The notes below the pieces were generated by a model. The model saw only the letters and a program-made list of their open reading frames with translations, was not told the DNA's origin and searched no databases. The translations under genes and the position numbers were made by a program. A stretch of DNA of 64,000 nucleotides from NCBI GenBank assembly GCA_030141605.1, contig JAQGDQ010002377.1, positions 62,001 through 126,000 on the forward strand, given 5' to 3'. This stretch comes from Tubiluchus corallicola. Taxonomy: Eukaryota > Priapulida > Priapulimorpha > Priapulimorphida > Tubiluchidae. This document shows, one piece after another, positions 1 through 11,643 of this stretch (positions are counted from its first letter, which is position 1; the number at the start of each line of letters is the position of its first letter).

Positions 1-1055
1 AGAACAAACCCAACGAACAAGAAAAGAACAAACCCAAGGAATAACAAAAGAACGAATCCAAGGAATAACAAAAGAACAAACCCAAGGAATAACAAAAGAA
101 CGAACCCAAGGAATAACAAAAGAACAAACCCAAGGAACAACAAATGAACCAATTCAAGGAACAACAATAGAACAAACCCAATGAACAACAAATGAACCAA
201 CCCAAGGAACAACAAAAAAACCAACCCAAGGAACAACAAAAGAAAAAATCCAAAGAACAACAAAAGAACCAACTCAAGGAACAAGAAAAGAACAAACCCA
301 ACGAACAAGAAAAGAACAAACCCAGGGAATAACAAAAGAACGAACCCAAGGAATAACAAAAGAACAAACCCAAGGAATAACAAAAGAACGAACCCAAGGA
401 ATAACAAAAGAACAAACCCAAGGAACAACAAATGAACCAATTCAAGGAACAACAATAGAACAAACCCAATGAACAACAAATGAACCAACCCAAGGAACAA
501 CAAAAAAACCAACCCAAGGAACAACAAAAGAAAAAATCCAAAGAACAACAAAAGAACCAACTCAAGGAACAAGAAAAGAACAAACCCAACGAACAAGAAA
601 AGAACAAACCCAGGGAATAACAAAAGAACGAACCCAAGGAATAACAAAAGAACAAACCCAAGGAATAACAAAAGAACGAACCCAAGGAATAACAAAAGAA
701 CAAACCCAAGGAACAACAAATGAACCAATTCAAGGAACAACAATAGAACAAATCCAATGAACAACAAATGAACCAACCCAAGGAACAACAAAAAAACCAA
801 CCCAAGGAACAACAAAAAAAAACAACCCAAGGAACAACAAAAAAAATCCAAAGAACAACAAAAGAACCAATCCAAGGAACAACAAATGAACCAATCCAAG
901 GAACAACAAAAGAACTAACCCAAGCTACAACAAATGAACCAACCCCAAGGAACAACAAAAGAACCAATCCAATGAACAACAAAAGAACCAACTCAATCCA
1001 CAACAAAAGAACCAAACCAAGGAACATTAATAGAACCAACCCAAGAAACAACAAA
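1..1055. repeat. Minisatellite, 24-bp unit in a 288-bp higher-order repeat
   Basis: The block is built from a 24-bp unit of the form AACAAACCCAAGGAATAACA plus AAAG, with point variants. The same series of twelve variants recurs with a period of 288 bp: the variant carrying CAACGAACAAG starts at 1, 289 and 577. The array continues beyond the left edge and decays after about position 745. Because 24 is a multiple of three, reading frames stay open over several units and give peptides such as NQPKEQQK. This explains the 116-codon open frame at 768-1118. Variant units carry TGA or TAA, so I do not call it a gene. Confidence 0.93.
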
Positions 1056-2196
1056 AGAATGTTGTCTATGATAATGGTTGCAGCAATTTCAGCACTTTTA
1101 AATAATGATGTTGCATAGTGAGCATAATTAGTGGCTAAGTCAATTAAATGCGAGTGACTGCTCGTAACTGATGGGTATAGATCAGTCTGGTGTCCTCTCT
1201 GGCCCAGTTTGAGAAACCTGTGGGTAAAAAGTGCAAAAAGATTTCTAAATCAAGAGATCGCAAGCCATGAACGTCCTCTTTATTCGACTGTGTTTTAACT
1301 TCTAGAAAATAATTCTGGTTCACAAATGTAAGAACTGGTTTTTTTAAGCAAAAATGGCAGTTTTTGCAACAAATTAGCTTTATGAAATCATCAGACATCT
1401 CGTTTTTATATTTAGTGTGCTTAGAGCGTTAAAAAATTCACACACGGAATTTATGCATTTAACTATTGCAAATTCCCTTCTTCTTATGTGTAAGCAAAGT
1501 AATAAACATAGTAAAACGAAAAAAAAATTAAATTTGCCATTCTCATCACAGAAATATATGGCTTCTTACTCTGTGCTTTTGAGTGTTAAGTTGGTTGATC
1601 ATTTTATGGCTTGCAATTAGTGATGGGTGATTTTGAAATTTTTTAAGTCGATTATAATCCTGTTATTGTAATTCTTTTGCAGCAATCTTTTAGTGTTTTA
1701 GCCATGTTTTTCAAATATTGCTGGACTGAAAGACAACCTATAAACTTCTTCGTGACTTTCGTCCCTGTCTGCCATTTTTGTACTCGCAAACTATTTTATA
1801 AGCATGCAGACATCCACATTCATTAACTACTTTAATATTACATCACTACACACGACATGTGAAAATGAATTTAAATCCCTCAGTTTGCAACACTGTAATT
1901 TGCAATTGTGCGCATTGTGTAAGGTAAAAATAACGAAAAAAATGTAAGGATTCCGTTTATTTGTGCTAAAACACTGCCTTTTAGTTAATGTGTAACTCAT
2001 GTATTTTGCTCTCAATTAATCTGGTATAATTGAATTATTGTTGAAGTGCCGATTATATCGATTTATTCATGGTTATAAATCTATTTGGTTATCTATTAAT
2101 CCCCCATCACTATGTACTTGCGTATTGGCTTATTTCAAATAAAAACAGTATAAACGGCAGCACGTGTTGTCACATTAGCTATATAAAAAGCTATGT
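1056..2196. other. Intergenic, no gene recognised
   Basis: AT-rich sequence with short open frames only. The longest, an 84-codon frame on the minus strand at 1144-1398, has no recognisable domain, no repeat relation and no splice context I can support. It could hold untranslated or regulatory sequence of the GPCR at 2197-3276, whose 3' side faces this stretch. Confidence 0.5.
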
Positions 2197-3276
2197 TTAA
2201 TTTTGAAGAGAGGCTGTTCGACAAGGTCTAGGTACACTGAACCATAGTCTTGTATCTTTTGCATCAGCATATGATGGCACTGTGTGTGTTGGACGACTAG
2301 CTGCACCAGATACATGTGATATGCTAGATACTGGCTGTACAGATGTTTGTCGTGAAAATAATTGCCGCAGTTCTCGACTGTACTTTTTATTCAGCAAGCA
2401 GTAAATGACAAAATTGGCACAGGGTGATATTGTCTCGCACAAGTTTTCAACAAAAGCTGTAACGTTAAACAAGTGCTCGTTTTCAGACTTATGATATGGG
2501 GAAGCTATCAAGTCAGTTAGCACTGTGCTCATATCCAAGAACAAGCCTTCAAATATTACGGCAACAAGGACCATTGTTAATCTGTTGTCGGCTTCTTTTC
2601 TGGCTTCAGCTAAATTGAAAACACGGCGCCGACTTTCTGACTTGTAAAAATTTATAACTAGCAAACAATTGCATACAGCTGATGTGCTCCACGGAATCAC
2701 TTGCACAAGTGATATTCTCAGGTACTGATACGTGGCATAACCGACATTTCGTGTAAATTTCGTATAGTTTGATTTGAAGCAAGTTTCTCTGTCATAATAT
2801 GTTACTGTGACCATTTTCATGAAGAAGTATGGAAGATGGAATATCAAGCAACAGCTGCTAATAACAGCTACCACCTTCCATGCTACTTTCCAGTTGCAGC
2901 ACGTTTTTGCATGGTGAGGAAACTTGACAAAAATATAGCGTTCCAGTGCGATTGTGGATGTTAATAGTATCGTTAATCCGGAGCAGGTGTTAGTGATGGG
3001 AAACCAAATGTACGATTCGTAGATGACCATACTTTTACACCAACAGGTAGTGATGCCAAAAAACATGAGAGCTCTATTAAATGACATAGGCGTCATAAAA
3101 ATCACAAAGACCAAGTCTGTGATAGCTAGTGCAGTGAGGTAGCTATATGAAGATACGTGCTTTAGTCTCTTCGATGTCAGAACTTTTATGTTAATTACAC
3201 TTACAACTAAACCAATGAGACAAAGTACTGTAGTTAGCAGATATCCAATGGCTAAAGGTATGCTCGCACTGGTCAT
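2197..3276 (-). CDS. Rhodopsin-like (class A) G protein-coupled receptor, peptide-receptor type, intronless
   Basis: The 359-residue product has seven hydrophobic segments and a very short outer N-terminus of about ten residues. Seen landmarks: LAITD at about 50-54 in TM2 (family LAxxD); ERY at 112-114 at the end of TM3 (family E/DRY); cysteines near 78-80 and at 166 that can form the TM3-ECL2 disulfide; a proline in TM5 (about 195); and NFVIY at 288-292 in place of NPxxY, followed by a basic helix 8. TM1 lacks the usual GN pair, and TM6 lacks the CWxP switch, reading FEGLFLDMSTVLTD instead. The NFVIYCLLNKK end resembles invertebrate FMRFamide-like neuropeptide receptors, so a peptide ligand at the plasma membrane is an inference. 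It is paralogous to the gene at 4394-5398 on the same strand. Confidence 0.85.
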   Translation of the reverse strand: MTSASIPLAIGYLLTTVLCLIGLVVSVINIKVLTSKRLKHVSSYSYLTALAITDLVFVIFMTPMSFNRALMFFGITTCWCKSMVIYESYIWFPITNTCSGLTILLTSTIALERYIFVKFPHHAKTCCNWKVAWKVVAVISSCCLIFHLPYFFMKMVTVTYYDRETCFKSNYTKFTRNVGYATYQYLRISLVQVIPWSTSAVCNCLLVINFYKSESRRRVFNLAEARKEADNRLTMVLVAVIFEGLFLDMSTVLTDLIASPYHKSENEHLFNVTAFVENLCETISPCANFVIYCLLNKKYSRELRQLFSRQTSVQPVSSISHVSGAASRPTHTVPSYADAKDTRLWFSVPRPCRTASLQN

Positions 3277-4393
3277 CTTTAGCCATGAGTACTACCTTGC
3301 TGAGTAGTTAATTTGAATGACATGATTGATAGCACTTACAAGTAACGTTTTGTACTTTATTCTTATCATTTTTTATCTAATTTCTGTTCGATGTGAATCC
3401 ACCATTTTGCATTGACACAATTGTCACCAATGACACCATTGACACCATTAATTAGTTGCATGCTCATCGCATCATAATAAAAACTACAGAACTCATTGCA
3501 ATGTTTGAATGATCCTGTTTTTTTACTGGTGCATGCACACTTGAAAAAAAGTTGCCTTGGTGTAGCTAACCAGGTCACAGATCATCTATACAGAGGATAA
3601 ACTAAAACCTATTTTATCTGAAATTTTAAAACATCCATTAGCATTTGAAGAACTCCTTTTCGGAATAAGCGACAAACACTATTTTCCCACATCCTGTTTG
3701 ACAATGTCACCAGACCGATAAAATTATAAGTTTGTTAATGTTAGTATCACGCAATTATGGCATGATCATTTTAGATTATCCACGCATTGGCACAATTTCG
3801 AAAATATAATCTAATTACACACATTAGATTATTTGTTTATTTTGGTATCTAAACAGTCTAATTACAAACTTAAGCATACTACGCATAATTAAATGTACTG
3901 CCCTTTGACATTTCCTGATCCAATATTATACTTGCTCATATTCAAGATTTTTGTTTTTCTTCTACTTAGTGTGCTGTGTATCTCTGCATAATTAAGTAAT
4001 GCACGTATTTGCTTACTGGCAGTTCCAATATTAATATATTTCTTTCTGGGACTCCAAGGCACAGCTAACCTTGAACAATTTTAAATTTTATCAATTATTT
4101 CCGATAATTATTTTTTATTAGTTGAGTCTTTAACTTGAATTTATTAACCTCCTTAAAGTCCATCTTGTTGGACTTGAACTTATTAACTGCCAAAAGCGTG
4201 CAAGTTATTTCACTGGTTTATGTACTGGTACAAGAATCGTAAACAAGACGTTCAAATATATTGAGTTATTTATATTTTCTTCGTTACATGCTTACTAGTA
4301 TTGCTTAGTACAGATATTTTAAACAAGACAGATGTAATAGGTGGTATTCCCTATTACCTGGTCTTATACCTATTATATGTTAACGAAAAATTG
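3277..4393. other. Intergenic between the two receptor genes
   Basis: AT-rich DNA with no recognised exon. A 70-codon minus-strand frame at 3366-3578 shows no domain. The promoter of the receptor at 2197-3276 should lie at its left end, because that gene is transcribed leftward. I see no clear TATA or Inr element to report. Confidence 0.5.
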
Positions 4394-5398
4394 CTACTGT
4401 TGCCGTAATCTCGGAAAATCCTTTTCTGTATTCACCTTATTGAGCCAGCTTCTAAACATCTTTTTACACTCTTGAAAGAACTTCTTGTTAAGCATACAAT
4501 ATAAAATTATGTTCAGGCATGCATCGGCTGTTTCACACGTATGCTCCACTAACGAAATAATTATAAAAGTTCCACTTTCGTAAAAATCGGTTGAATTTTC
4601 CCCTCCAAAGAGCATTAGCGATGACGTATAATCAGTTAAGCTTGTTGACAAGTCAAACACAAGAGACTCGAAGACAATTACAGATAAGAAGATGGTAAGA
4701 TGCAACTCTCTCATCGTTTTTACATTATTCCGTTGCATGCTTCTGCTTACACGCTTTTTGGCTGCAATTATATTCCTCAGTAGCAGACTGTTAAAGAGCA
4801 ATAAAAGAATCCATGGGACAATGTGCACTAGTATGTTACGAAGCCACTGGTACACAGCGAGAGTGGTCCAAGTAGTGAAGTTAGTGTACACAGAATCGGA
4901 GCAGTTCTCGTTGGTACCTGTACCCATGCCTACTTCTCTCATAAAATGATACGGGATGTGGAACATTACGCACTCAACTGATGCAAGAAGTAACTCTCTC
5001 CCGGCCAGCTTAAGTGTACAATGGAGTTTATAAAAAGCAAAAAACCGTTCAATGGTTATGATTAGTGTAATCCAAGTTCTAAGTCCTGCTAATGTGTTAT
5101 TGAGAGCGCACCATATATGAGATTCATATACAACAATTCCATGCACATTGCATACCTTCTTTTCATAGTGTATCAGAGTTCTACTCATCCATATTGGCAG
5201 AGAGCAAAGCAGATATGCACAATCTGTGATTGCAAGTCCAGCCAGGTATACGTATGATGGCGACATTTGAAACAACTTCAACTTCACAAAAACGGTTATC
5301 GTTATCATGTTGCCACAAATTCCCAATATGCTTAAGATTGAAAGACACATGTACACAATGGCTGAAGCCAAATATATATTCGTGGACATCTTAACCAA
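4394..5398 (-). CDS. Rhodopsin-like (class A) G protein-coupled receptor, paralogue of the 2197-3276 gene
   Basis: The single-exon, 334-residue product has seven hydrophobic helices. Landmarks: GN at 29-30 in TM1; LAITD at 55-59 in TM2; ERF at 117-119 (variant of DRY); cysteines 83 and 166 for the TM3-ECL2 disulfide; TM5 with proline 195; NIILY at 296-300 in the NPxxY position; then a basic helix 8. TM6 again lacks CWxP and reads FESLVFDLSTSLTD, matching the pattern of the neighbouring receptor. Shared motifs such as VVYESHIW/MVIYESYIW before TM3 and LNKK after TM7 show a tandem duplication. Ligand and coupling are unknown. The start could be M1 or M4; both precede TM1. Confidence 0.85.
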   Translation of the reverse strand: MVKMSTNIYLASAIVYMCLSILSILGICGNMITITVFVKLKLFQMSPSYVYLAGLAITDCAYLLCSLPIWMSRTLIHYEKKVCNVHGIVVYESHIWCALNNTLAGLRTWITLIITIERFFAFYKLHCTLKLAGRELLLASVECVMFHIPYHFMREVGMGTGTNENCSDSVYTNFTTWTTLAVYQWLRNILVHIVPWILLLLFNSLLLRNIIAAKKRVSRSMQRNNVKTMRELHLTIFLSVIVFESLVFDLSTSLTDYTSSLMLFGGENSTDFYESGTFIIISLVEHTCETADACLNIILYCMLNKKFFQECKKMFRSWLNKVNTEKDFPRLRQQ

Positions 5399-6356
5399 TT
5401 TTTATGACATCTTTTATTAAACTTAATCATTCATAATGAAACTCAGCCTAAGGTTGAGCCCCAATTATATTCGCAAGTTAAAACACGACGAAATATCCAT
5501 GTTAAGATTGTAAGCATGCCGTGATTGTTACAATCACTATGCAATCGTATTGTTACACTCACTCATTCTCCATTCAACTACTATATCTGCTGTTTCTTTA
5601 ACCACATGTTGTTCAAACAACAGAAATAGTCTGTCTGTCATGAACATTAGTTAATTTTTTGTTGTCTTACAAAAATTTGAGTAATTGATTCTTTTATCAC
5701 TCAGTTGAACTTGTTGGGATTTCGTGACTGTGTTGTGTTTGTTCCTGTTTCAACAGTTTATTACACGCACAAAATAAAACCTGAAAAGAAGTCGTAATCA
5801 TGACTGTCTAGTTCATCACATTTTTCTAAAGTGATCGTATCAAAGTACAAAATTTGTTTATTTATATAGTTAATTAAGCACCGTGTAAATTGAGCAGTTG
5901 CTAGAGTTAACATATTATGGTATAATTTTTTGTGTAAGTATTGGTTGTATTTTGCAATGTTATTTTGGTTTCGGTCCGTTTTTCAGCCCTGTTGTTTTTT
6001 GGCAAGAAAGATGCTGTCCTTAATGATTGCTGAATAGTTGTTGTATATCCGAGTGTAAAAATAAATGACAACAACGTTTATTAATAAAAACAATATTTCG
6101 AGAAACCACTACTCCCTTCATCATGTTACATAAAATTAATCACATAGAATGTTTTAGTCATTAATTTTGTGTAAGTGGCTTCTTGACTTATCATTTTTAG
6201 CAATAAACATTGTTGTCATTAACCACCTTTTTGTTGTTTTTAAAAAGGGTTCTATTGATTTCTAAAGAATATTTAGTTTACGTATAGTACTTTATGTATT
6301 TATTTTTATGTTTGAAAACTTGTTTATGCTGCAAAGCAATTTTAAATTTTTTGTAG
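5399..6356. other. Intergenic or intron upstream of the GH31 exons
   Basis: No exon recognised on either strand. In particular no GH31 coding segment is visible before 6357. The only structured item is the inverted-repeat element at 6064-6220. Confidence 0.5.
6064..6220. repeat. Fold-back MITE-like element
   Basis: The ends are inverted repeats: AATGACAACAACGTTTATT at 6064 pairs with the complement of AATAAACATTGTTGTCATT at 6202-6220. A second inner inverted pair is TTACATAAAATTAATCA with TTAATTTTGTGTAA. No coding capacity. The structure is that of a small non-autonomous DNA element; the superfamily is not assigned. Confidence 0.6.
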
Positions 6357-9326
6357 CCGGAAACAGCCATTTGGACTTGTAGTAGCCATTGGTCAAAATG
6401 GTATGGCAAGCGGTGATTTATTTTGGGATGATGGAGATTCCATTGGTAAATAAATATTCTTTTCTATGCAAATTCAAGTTGTTCAAATATTAGTGAGTCT
6501 ACAGAAATTGGTCGATAAATACCTGACTATGTTATAAGAGAACTGATAGGTGCCAGACTGGCAAGTTTTCTCTCGCTAGTTTTCTGTCTGACTTCAAGAA
6601 ATTGCACATTTTACACACAGAGTTTTCATGGTGATTAATGTCACAAATTTAAACTCCCAGCACTAATTACTAGATTCAGTAATTTTAATGATTAAGTGCC
6701 TCCTAATGTATTGAAAAGGGTTGTATAATTAGTACACTGGTTTTACAAAAAGTAGGTGAAGAACTAATTAAAGTACAAATTGCTAGCTTCCTGAAAATAA
6801 ATTACATTACTTCATTACAACGAAATTTTAATAATAATTATTTTTCTGAACTATTATGCAGGCTGGAGTCTATGAAGTCTTGATAAGTTTTTGACCATTG
6901 GTGTGACTTATTTAATTTCTACTAACACCCGCTTTTTGAACTAATTCGAGCTCTTTTAACTTGCAAAGATTTATTTTGCTTTTTTTTTTCAAATTTACTG
7001 ACTTCACTCAACTTTTCCATCAGTTGTATGATGTAATATCTCATTTTGGTAATTGTAAAGCATGTTATAAGCATTTACAATATTTATTTTATATTTCTGT
7101 TCCAGCAAGTACTTTATTTGTTTTACAGTTTAACAATGGTGTTTTGTTTACTATATTGTTACAAAATTTTAGCTTTTAAAATGCACCTCTACCAACTAAA
7201 ACCAACTGTAGTAAATGAAATAACATTTTATTCCTGTAAGCTACTTTTTACAGATACTATCAAGAATGAGAAGTACTATTATGCTACATTCCAGCTACTA
7301 CGGGAAATGTCGGATGATGAGCGTGCTCGGTTATCCAGTAAATTTCCTAATTTACGCGTCTCAGAAGAGTCAGGTACCAATCAGTAACATATTATAATCA
7401 TTATCACCGCAATTTCCACAAGGCATTTGTAAGAAATTTGCCATAGATCCCTTCACATGACACACAGACATTGCCTGTTTGGCAGTTTCTGAAAATAGCT
7501 TCACATTTTTTACAATTACATCTTACAGTCTACCAGTGCTACTAATAGAAAAAGTAGTCAAGAAAGTATACATTGTTTTTTTTCTTAATCTAGTGTTTCA
7601 TTTATGTTTTGAACTACATCATATTCATTCCTCGTCAGAAATGGTACTGACAAACCACTGACAAAGCAGTGTCTAGTTTTTTTGCTGATTTACTGCTTTG
7701 TTCACCTGTCTTGAATGCAGATTTCTTTTTTTACAATTCTACCTGCCCGTGTTTACAATAGATGTAATGGGCATAACATGCTGATGATATATTCTCTGCA
7801 ATATAGAATAGATAATCTGGAATTTAGATCATTTCTATAAAAGAAACACATCCCATTAATATTAACAGTAATATTTCATTCGTTGGCCCAATTTCAAATT
7901 GTGGTCAAATTTCACCCCATTCAGTAGTATTTGTATGTATAGTGTTGGTTGGATGAGGGTTAACTGTTAGCTCTTTATGAAAAATTTATCATGTTTGTGT
8001 CACAACATCAAATAAATAATCACCTTTGATATTCGAATAATTTTAAACTTTGACTTTTAATAACGGGAACTTCAGTAACAAACCTAACCTGCTGTGAGTC
8101 AAATTACAAATCAAATCTGAATTTTAACTTTGATTTAGTTAACTTTGATTTCCATGTAATCTGTGAAACTATGGATTTTGTTATACACGTTAATTGCACG
8201 AAAAGCTGTGAAACTTTAATTACTGCTTCTATGTATAGAATATGGAGCTGTCAGAATGGAAATTCGAGATCCTTTTGATGAAGAGGTTCAATCACTGCAC
8301 ATGAATAAGATGCGGATCCTGGGGATTTCAACTGAACCGCTTATTGTTCTTGTACAATCCTTCGTTCACACGGATTATGTTTACTATAGCAAAGCAAAGG
8401 TAGGAATTTGTACGTATGTACTATATGTACATGTAAAATGCACACAAGTATGGCAAGTTAGTAAAACTGATAAGTTATTCGAATCACAGAATTTTAAAAG
8501 CTGCTGCCAATTTAAAACTTTAGCTAATTATGTGTTTTAATATTTTCTGTGTGTGTACTTGTGACTTGACACAGTGATTTTTAAATATATGCCACGGTTT
8601 ACAACTTTATACAGTAAACTACGAGTAACTTGAATTCTTGCGTATCTCAAACAGATCTCATGGAACAGATTCTCTCTTTTGTTTTTCCCTTTAACAAAAC
8701 ATCATGTAACTCGAAAACAGTAACTCAATTTATCATGTAACTCGAACCAATTTCCCGGTACACTTCTTAGGATTTGATTGAAATTACCTTGCCTACCTTG
8801 AACAGGCTCCCAAATAAGAAGCCCTACATGAAAGCACCGCACCAGATTTTAACTGCTAGTTTCAGCAAAAATGCTAAGATTTTTTGTATTGCCTTAGCAG
8901 AACACTGCACACAACATGGCTTAACGAACATGATTTAATGTAAATCACAATGTTATTGTTGCCAAATTTAACTAGCCATGCTACTCACACCAAAACAGAG
9001 GTCGACCAGTCATTTTATTTTTTTATTATTCTTAAAAATTATTGTTTGCAAACTATGTGTTATAGCTTATCAGCTTTTGAACATAATTCAACCTGATTCA
9101 TTTCTGTGTATCTGTCATATTAGGCTGTTCGTAATGTAATTATTCTGGTTTCAGTTATTTGGGTTAAAACCCTATGTACCTCAACATAATTTTTAATCAA
9201 ATTAATTTTTACCAATTGTTCAGCTAATGAGCAGAGAACTCTTATGTTCTTTCTTTCTTTCAGGAATTATACATCTACAATTTGGAGTTGCCAATGAATA
9301 CAGATTTCGTTGTACAATGGCTATGA
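6357..9326 (+). CDS. Glycoside hydrolase family 31 (alpha-glucosidase-like), last four exons only
   Basis: Exons: 6357-6445, 7254-7373, 8239-8399 and 9264-9326, ending in TGA. All junctions are AG/GT and the phases agree. The first exon reads [20 protein letters not shown] then LFWDDGDSI, the typical segment of the distal beta-sandwich after the catalytic barrel in lysosomal acid alpha-glucosidase and maltase-glucoamylase. The last exon ends FVVQWL, like the family C-terminus. About 143 codons are present of a protein usually above 850 residues. The catalytic barrel with its WIDMNE-type nucleophile motif is absent. The first visible exon starts in phase 2, so it is not an initial exon. Either the gene begins left of the window with the two GPCR genes inside a long intron, or this is a truncated copy. 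Confidence 0.82.
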
Positions 9327-10752
9327 TAGTTACCAAGTTTGTATTGCAATCTAAAATTAGCTGTGTCGTCCAAAGATTTTGAATACCATTGATATTATTT
9401 CAGCCAGCTAAATGCATAATTGAGTACATTTTAGAAGAATTTGTATAAAATTTTAATGAAGCCTTTGTTGAATGTATAGCAATTTCAGTAAAGCCAATGC
9501 AAATTTATCATCAAATAACTAACACGTGAAAATTTCAGATTTTGAAATCAAAGTTGACAATTACTTAAAGCTGTGCAAGGGTTCTTCAGAGTAACTCATA
9601 GTATAGCATTCAACTACAATAGGCCTTTAAAAGGACATGTATCTGTTGCTGTTTGCATTAGATATATTCATAAAGACACCAAAGACACTGAAGTTGCTTT
9701 AAAATTTTATCTTGAAACATGATCATTTTGAACTTGTTTTTTAGAAACTGATGTGATAGTTGAACTAGTTTTATTTTTTTAAGTGTAAGTAGTGTTTAAT
9801 ATTAATTGCTTATTAAGTATGGACAGCTGATTCAGGTGCTCAGTGCATTGTCTGTAAGGTGTCTGAAATTTGTCTTTTTAAATGGAAACTGCATTTTAAA
9901 GTAAGTTTCAAAATACTCTTACCATAAATGCACTCATACATCCGTATTTCATTTTTAATTGCTCATGTTTAATGCAAATGGTATTAAATGCTAACATAAT
10001 GAGGTTTTAGTTCTGAAACAGAATACACACTGCACAAAAAATTCCATTTTGTAGTAACAAGATTGCATATAATCAGTAAGTCAGTTTTGAAAGCTTTCAT
10101 TTTCATCATTAATGCATCAAATTTATCACCAATCAATCGTGTAAAAATATTATTTTAATGTTTGTTGTCTTCCTTGGCTAGTGAAAGTAAGCCATTCGCA
10201 TTTTTTTTCACTGAGTTTATTGCATTAAATTTTTAGCCTGATTGTTATATATTGCTGTGTACCTGTTACGTAAAACATGATTGGGTATGTGTTTAATTGC
10301 AAATTTTGTTATTGCTGAATTTTAAAGCAAAATCTACAGTTGTTGTTTTTAGTGCTGAGAGGAAGATGCACGCACAGTAGGGGCCTACTAGTTCAATGTT
10401 AATTAACTGAAAAAATGAAACTTGTATATTGTTAGTTTGTTATACATCATTATAGAGAAATTTGATTTTAAATGATAGTAATTTGGAATAAATTCAGAAA
10501 TATTAATCGCACTAGCTATTTGTATTCGTGTTTTATTTCAACTTGTGTGCTGTACTTTAGTGATGTGGCAACTTATCACTAAAGTATGCATTATGACAAC
10601 CCAATATCTGTGGAAGACAGAATGTTACGTGTCAAAATAAATAAAAACTGTATGCAATTAAGACACAGTTTGCAGAGGGAAGGTATCACATGACTATCAT
10701 TTTTTACTGCTTGCTTTAAGTAGTTATTGCATATCTCTAGTATTTAATGCTG
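9327..10752. other. 3' flank of the GH31 exons, no gene recognised
   Basis: AT-rich sequence without recognisable exons. AATAAA-type hexamers occur near 10488 and 10635 and could serve polyadenylation, but none can be tied to the GH31 transcript from sequence alone. Confidence 0.4.
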
Positions 10753-10921
10753 ATCCAAAGGTGTATAAAAAATCTGCAATTTGTAATTCATATTTTGCAC
10801 ACCAAAAATCACTTTTCCACGAATGCATCTAGTAAGATTCATTTCTAAACATACAGACACCGAGTTAAGTGAAGCAGCAAAGAGCTCTAAAATCTACAAA
10901 GACAAATGCCAATAGGAGGTG
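10753..10921 (+). repeat. Direct repeat, copy 1 (promoter/5'-UTR-like block)
   Basis: About 170 bp is repeated at 12243-12412 with moderate divergence. The best conserved core is CACCTAGTAAGATTCATTTC in copy 2, followed by a shared stretch ending in GAGCTCTAAAATCTAC. Both copies end in an ATG in similar context. Here the frame reads MPIGGEARSKNRKGHKDK and then meets GTTTAA, a possible splice donor, at 10963. Whether this is a duplicated promoter with first codons or part of a mobile element is open. Confidence 0.6.
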
Positions 10922-11643
10922 AAGCCCGAAGCAAAAATCGAAAAGGACATAAAGACAAGGTTTAAAAAGTTATTAGTTTTTTTAACTTAAACATGTGATA
11001 ATTAAGTTTATAATAAAGGCATAGGTAGCACAAAACATTAATTATAATATTCAATTACGAGATTTTTTTATTGGCATTTCGTAGTGCCAGATTCCATATT
11101 CACAGTACATTTTCCATAAGATAACTGAACAACTACTTTGCATTCTATATACCTCCACCTTAAAGTGGAAGGACATAATAAATATTATTTTATTATTAAG
11201 TCATTTGGAATGTGAGAATGTTTTGAATAGGTTACTCCAAAATTTCCATAAATGCACTGATAAATTGTACACTACATTGTTAACTAAGCACAGTAAAATA
11301 ACACTAATATTTATGTTTCAATGACTTTTTCAAAAAATGTGTGTGCGTGTGTGGGCATGCATGCATGTGTAGGTCAGCGCACATAATATTATAATATTAA
11401 GTAATTAATTTGCAGTGGCATGCTGTCCACACATGCTTCATACATACATACATACACTTTCATTCTTCCAATTTCAACTATTGTCCATTAGTTTCATATT
11501 TTTGCGGTACAACAAACACACACACATTTGAAAAATGACAAGAACGTGCCTTTGCATTTTGTCTTTAATGATTATGACACATTGTTGAAAAAAGTTAAAA
11601 TGAAAAAAACCTTGTGGAAATAGGCAAAGATTAGTAGCAATAG

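Noticed and set aside
768-1118. 116-codon open frame with NQPKEQQK-type repeats
   Set aside because: It is a translation of the 24-bp minisatellite; neighbouring units carry stops and there is no conserved non-repeat domain.
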